From Diploptera punctata (Eukaryota > Arthropoda > Insecta > Blattodea > Blaberidae), in the NCBI GenBank assembly GCA_030220185.1, contig JASPKZ010007430.1, positions 637,001 through 701,000 on the forward strand: a DNA stretch of 64,000 bases, given 5' to 3'. The translations under genes were made by a program, and so were the position numbers. This document shows, piece after piece, positions 59,375 to 64,000 of the stretch. A model generated the notes under the pieces. It did not search any database. It worked only from the letters and a program-made list of their open reading frames with translations, and was not told the origin of the DNA. Each line of letters starts with the position of its first letter. Position 1 is the first letter of the stretch.

Positions 59375-60235
59375 TTCTATCTGAGGTATCAGTAGGATTG
59401 AAAAAAAAGTATCGGTATTAGGATAGACTATCCTATACACATATAGACTAATTTCTATACACATTGTTTACAAAATGCGCGTCTCCACTGGCTGCTCGGA
59501 GCGGAGAGTGTGTATGTTCGACTCTACAAATTAATAGACCTATTTACGAGACGTGTGGTTGTATCAGAATGCCGAAACAAAAATTGTGTAAAGATGAGTC
59601 CATTCCTACACAAGGCGGACTGTACTAGAAGTCTGTCCCGAGGAGCGGGTGTCAACGTGCAGTTTGTAAACATAGTGGTCTAAGTACGATGCAGCCTAGC
59701 CTACAACCAATACTTTTTTCAGCCCTAGTTATCAGTTATTAAATTTGCTTACGTAATCAATGTTAAAATTAAATAGTTCATGCGTAATGATAAATGTGGG
59801 ATGGCTTAGACTTTAATCTGGGATTGGAAGAAACCAACTATTGAAGACTGGTCCAGCTATATTTATAAAATTTAGCTTTTAAGATTTAGCTAGCATTTTT
59901 ATTTATTCCATACTGCGTCTTATTTCTGTACATTTAAAAAAATACAGGAAAATAGAACATTACTGTACCATGTACTGTGATTGATTGATTGTGTTTTCAT
60001 ATTTGTGGTACTTATGGAACTGAGCGACGTTAAATTTAGATACATAATTTTTTATCCACAAATTTAAATTAAACTCTACTCTGAACTTCTATTGTTGAAT
60101 TAGCAACAAAATCGACAAATATCTCCTCAAAAAGTTCTTCAAACACAGACAAGTATTCACTCTAACAACTCCTTTCTTTTCTTATTCCAAAACATTTTTC
60201 AAAAAGAACAGAAAATTACGGTATCATGTACTGTG
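59375..60235. other. No recognised feature
   Basis: 59460-59710 is more GC-rich than its surroundings, but no gene is supported. About 60265-60350 matches SINE-A's 3' end in reverse. Confidence 0.35.
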
Positions 60236-60359
60236 ATTGATTGATCCCCGTTCGTCTCGTTGGGGACTGGGATGCTCCCTAGTGAGAATTTTCTTAACCA
60301 GACTAATTTAGTTACGCTTATTTCCCTATATATGTTAGCTAGTGAAATGTAATTGGTAG

Positions 60360-60885
60360 ATCTCCTCGAGGAATCCAAGTCACTAACGGGTGACTGAAAT
60401 ATTCATTGATCAATATTGTCGTGGACTTGTGACTTCGCCGATCGTAGCGGTTTAATAAAAACAAAAGTTCAATCATATTATCACATACATTTTTTTCATC
60501 CTCGTCACCGCATAAATTCATTATTTCAACGAAGGAATTTTCGAGAGTTTGTCAACCTACAGAACTTATTGTGAAATTCCAACTAGTGATTTATAAATGC
60601 AGAATAAACTCTATATTATAGTGCGTGAGATTTAAGTATGTGATTGACATTTATAAATCTCACTGTCGTCTCTTGCTTTCAATGTCCAAAAGTAGGCATA
60701 TGTCTCACTATATAATACAGGGATGATATCAAAATTCAGTCGTAAGTCTCTAGAATCAGATAACAATACATGTTATTTTTCAGCAGCCAAACATCTACAA
60801 GCTGTCAATCACATACTTAGATCTCACGTACTATAAGTACCTCGCATAGATATCTCTGAATCGTCACCATCCCAAATCTCCCGTT
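60360..60885. other. No recognised feature
   Basis: Nothing supported. Confidence 0.35.
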
Positions 60886-60903
60886 TAGCCCTTAAGAACC
60901 CGA

Positions 60904-61244
60904 TTGAGGGTCTTTCCACTTTTCAGCGGTTGCCCTTTTACCAGCCGGCTGCTGGCCCTTCACATCAACATGTGTCAATCACAGAGGTAGATGATCAACA
61001 GCCAGTGTAGGGGTGACATGTGGTTAGCATGTCGAGTCCCCCAGCCGTTATAGCTGGTTCCTCAACCTGGAGCCGCTACTTATTGTAGCTACCCAATTGC
61101 CTCACGATGCTGGGTGGATACCGGTCCCATACTGGCCGAAATACCATGAGAAAATTTCTTCCCCCATGGAGACTCGAACCAGCGCAAGTCCCGTAGCTCT
61201 GCGCCAAGGCTTCCTACCTTAACCGCTCGGCTACGGCGCGGGAC
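60904..61244 (-). mobile_element. tRNA-derived SINE, family B, with 16-bp target duplication
   Basis: Complete reverse copy with head GCCGTAGCCGAGCGGTTAAG at the right. GCCCTTAAGAACCCGA is repeated perfectly at 60888-60903 and 61245-61260, as expected for LINE-driven insertion. It is the cleanest SINE insertion in the window. Confidence 0.93.
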
Positions 61245-61340
61245 GCCCTTAAGAACCCGAGATCCCAAATTCTCTATTATCCAGCGAACAATTAGACCCG
61301 GCGCGGCGAACAGAAATTAAATCCTTACAATCCCAATTGT

Positions 61341-61775
61341 CGGCCGCGTTGGACTAGTCGAAATCAAAGGGAGTTCGGTTAGTTTCAGCTGAACAAGAAG
61401 TAAATCATACCTCTGGTCTCGAGGGTCGCCAGTTAAAAACCGACCGCGGTCGATGGATTTTTTTTAGGATGGAAAATCCAAGAAGTAAGTCTTCCAGGAG
61501 AGATTTAAAGCCGTGGGTCCCGAATCTGAAGATTTTCAGGCTCGTAAAAGATCCTTAAGCCTGAATAAAAAGGTCTCTAACCAAACTTTACCGACCTACT
61601 TCATTCTAGCAATTCCTTACTTGCCTACTAGATGTCTCAATTGTTCAGTATGTTGACCGCATACCATTCATGACATCTTTTGGGGAATAAGCATAAATAA
61701 ATTAAATTAGTCTAGTAACTCCTAACAAAGGAGAGGCTAAAACCCAACACTGGGCTGTTACGCCATTGTATGTGG
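61341..61775 (+). mobile_element. SINE-A, decayed copy
   Basis: TCGGCCGCGTTGGACTAGTC head, with extra sequence inserted in the tRNA part (about 61362-61410), then GATGGATTTTTTTTAGGATGG and the usual body. Confidence 0.75.
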
Positions 61776-61931
61776 ATAAGATAACCCCAATTATTTAGCT
61801 ACATTATTTAATATTGTCATTCTTTATTCGTATGTTGGCGAAAGTTGAATCCGTTTTTGTGAATTACGGAACATGGTACTGTAATATGGAAATTAATTTA
61901 TTCAGACATGCCGTCTGTAGGATACAGTTAC

Positions 61932-61937
<6 letters not shown>

Positions 61938-61980
<43 letters not shown>

Positions 61981-62297
61981 TAGATAGAGAGAGAGAGGGA
62001 GGGAGTGAGGGAGGGAGAGAGAGAGGGGGAGGGAGAGGGGGAGGGAGAGAGGGGAGAGAGAGAGGGAGAGAGAGAGGAGAGAGAGGAGAGAGGGGGGAGG
62101 GAGGGAGGGAGGGAGGGAGAGAAAGAGAGAGATAGAGAAAGAGAGATAGAGATAGATAGAGAGAGAGAGGGAGGGAGGGAGAGAGAGCGAGGGAGAGAGG
62201 GGGGAGGAGAGAGGGGGAGGGGGAGGGGGAGGGAGAGAGGGGAGAGGGAGGGAGAGAGAGAGGGAGAGAGAGAGAGGGGGAGAGAGAGAGAGAGAGG

Positions 62298-62329
<32 letters not shown>

Positions 62330-62531
62330 CAGAGAGGGAGAGAGACAGAGAGAGAGACAGAGAGAGAGACAGAGAGAGAGACACAGAGAGAGAGCAGGAG
62401 AGAGACAGAGAGAGAGACAGAGAGAGAGACAGAGAGAAAGACAGAGAGAGACAGAGAGAGGCAGAGAGAGAGACAGAGAGAGAGACAGAGAGAGACAGAG
62501 AGAGAGACAGAGAGAGAGAGAGAGACAGAGA

Positions 62532-62562
<31 letters not shown>

Positions 62563-62565
62563 GAC

Positions 62566-62624
<59 letters not shown>
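61938..62624. repeat. 690-bp GA-rich tract
   Basis: Three zones: GA with GATAGA variants (61938-62000), GGGA-rich (about 62000-62280), and a zone dominated by GACAGAGAGAGA units (about 62300-62580), ending in pure GA. Long open frames through it are composition artefacts. Confidence 0.97.
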
Positions 62625-62628
<4 letters not shown>

Positions 62629-62642
62629 TTACAGCTGAAGTT

Positions 62643-62722
62643 GTGCCTAAGTAGCTCAATGGTTGGGTGCCAGCGAGTAAATTATTCGAGATTTTGGGTT
62701 AAAATCCCAGCTTAGGTGCAAA
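62643..62722 (+). mobile_element. tRNA-like sequence
   Basis: TGCCTAAGTAGCTCAATGG and GGGTTAAAATCCCAGC followed by TTAGGTGCA. The ends CCTAAG and CTTAGG can pair, giving an acceptor-like stem. The middle is too long and irregular for a confident tRNA gene, so SINE head or pseudogene is more likely. Confidence 0.5.
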
Positions 62723-62729
62723 TTTGTCT

Positions 62730-62731
<2 letters not shown>

Positions 62732-62823
<92 letters not shown>
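62732..62823. repeat. (AACT)n microsatellite
   Basis: About 23 units. Read on the minus strand it is (AGTT)n, the tail type of the adjacent LINE. Confidence 0.97.
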
Positions 62824-62824
62824 C

Positions 62825-63960
62825 ATTGGTATTATCGAATCTGTAGGATCATGACCGCGCGGACATAAGATATCCATACATCCCTATCCTCAGCTAATGT
62901 TTTCCAATCTTCCTCTGTATAATCTACTTCCCCAAATCATGGTTAATGTTATTCTCCCACCTCATTCTTGGTCTACCAACTGGGCGTTTTCCTTCTGGTC
63001 CTCCTACAAGAAGCTATGAAGCCCATCTTTCATTCCTCATTCGCGCCACATTACCTACCTATCGCAGTCTACGTGACTTAACTGTTCTTATTATATCTGA
63101 TTTCCTATAAATACCATGCAGCTCACTGTTTTGTAGTCTTCTCCATTCACCTGTCTGTTCATCTCTCTTTGGTCCAAACATTTTCCTAATAACTTTAATC
63201 TCAGATATTCGTAATATTTTCTCCTCCTTTAAAGCAAGAGTCCATTTTTCGCATCCATATAATGTAACTGGAAGAATGACAGTTTTATATATTGTCAGTT
63301 AATATTTTTTGAGGGAAGTTCGGACGACAAGAGACCCTGCAATGTATAATAGCAGGCATTTCCAGAATTGAGAATATATTTAATCTCTTTATGCATCTCA
63401 TTCCTATTTGTGATTATTGTTCCTAGGTATTTGAACTCGGCTACTTCTTCAAAATTTCCCTCATTTGTCATTAGCTGTTCATTTCCATTATATAATGTAT
63501 TTCTATGCGTGACCATATATTTAGTTTTATTGATGTTTACTTCCAGTCCCAATTTATTTGTGTGCGTGTTGGCTCTTAATATCTCCCCGCTATCGCCTAA
63601 TAACACTACTTCATCAGCATAAACTAACAGCTTATTAATACCACTGAGCTGTAGGCCTTCTTCATCCTCTACAGATTTGATAGCATGCTCCAGTACAAAA
63701 TTGAACAGTACAGGAGATTGTGTATCTCCTTGCTGTAACCTATTGTGATTTTTGAAAGTATCCTAACACTGTTTGCCTACACGCACTCTACTCCTTGTGC
63801 CATTTAGATACATTCGAATAAGTCTAACAAACTTTGCAAATTTATCTCTTATAGTAATAACTATGCTAGGCATACTGCAACGTTGTATATTACGGACCTT
63901 TTGTAAAATCGCAAATCTCCGAAATGAGACATAATACGAAATAAAGAGAATTTCGGAAGC
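62825..63960 (-). pseudogene. Reverse LINE (AGTT-tail family), reverse transcriptase to 3' end
   Basis: Minus-strand text includes RVRVGKQC (63763 on), YADEVVLLGDSGEILRAN-type sequence (catalytic box altered), NKLGLEVNINKTKYMVTHRN, AEFKYLGTIITNRNEMHKEI, and then a decayed C-terminal region. It ends at the AACT array. Very similar to 41720-42720. Confidence 0.82.
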
Positions 63961-64000
63961 TAACACTAATTTTATGATAATCAGATTTTAAAATAAATAC

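Noticed and set aside
61902..62715. Long Ser-Leu and Arg-Glu repeat frames (also 23541-24209)
   Set aside because: Composition artefacts of GA repeats. Every frame is open, and nothing else supports coding.

Overview
The window looks like a piece of a large, repeat-rich arthropod genome, probably an insect with a big genome such as a blattodean. That guess rests on AT-rich sequence, GT-AG introns up to about 30 kb, many tRNA-derived SINEs, AP-endonuclease LINEs, Tc1/mariner and pogo transposon relics and long microsatellites. There are no operons, CRISPR arrays or other prokaryotic features, and no species-level assignment is possible from the sequence alone.

I can support only one host gene. 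It lies on the minus strand and spans most of the window. Four coding exons (48522-51221, 18756-18906, 14060-14179 and 11210-11399) join in phase into a 1052-residue C-terminal portion of an SH2 adaptor whose SH2 domain is of the SHB/SHE/SHF type. The long N-terminal part is low-complexity and carries acidic tyrosine motifs, six FKGRP-type repeats and two DLPFDMPKLRRR boxes. A short conserved exon leads into the SH2 domain, which is split across the last two exons. The true N-terminus lies upstream, in sequence above 51.2 kb that I could not recognise or outside the window.

Almost everything else is transposable-element sequence, mostly in the introns of that gene. From 3 to 17 kb there is a cluster of palindromic elements. 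Their arms carry a hammerhead-like core (CTGANGA, a short stem, then GAAAC), the kind of motif reported in Penelope-like retroelements. Their ends share CCTCAT and TAACATTATGAGG words, and one is inserted in another with a perfect 13-bp target duplication. From 17 to 33 kb there are LINE copies, two DNA transposons and a tRNA-headed SINE family (called SINE-C here). SINE-C appears to borrow both a 5' leader segment and the 3' tail of the LINE at 23.0-26.5 kb. From 33 to 48 kb there are nested LINEs, SINEs, MITEs and Tc1/mariner-like relics, one with eight tandem 94-bp copies of part of its own transposase gene. From 51 to 64 kb there are more LINE ends, SINEs (one with a perfect 16-bp target duplication), a 690-bp GA-rich tract and an AACT array that is probably an expanded LINE tail.

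The best candidates for something under-described are the hammerhead-like palindromes, the chimeric SINE-C with its LINE partner, the repeated placement of retroelements inside AAT or TA microsatellites, and the motif arrays of the SHB-like adaptor. I saw no intact transposon. The nearest is a LINE reverse transcriptase at 31.3-32.8 kb with a single visible stop codon.
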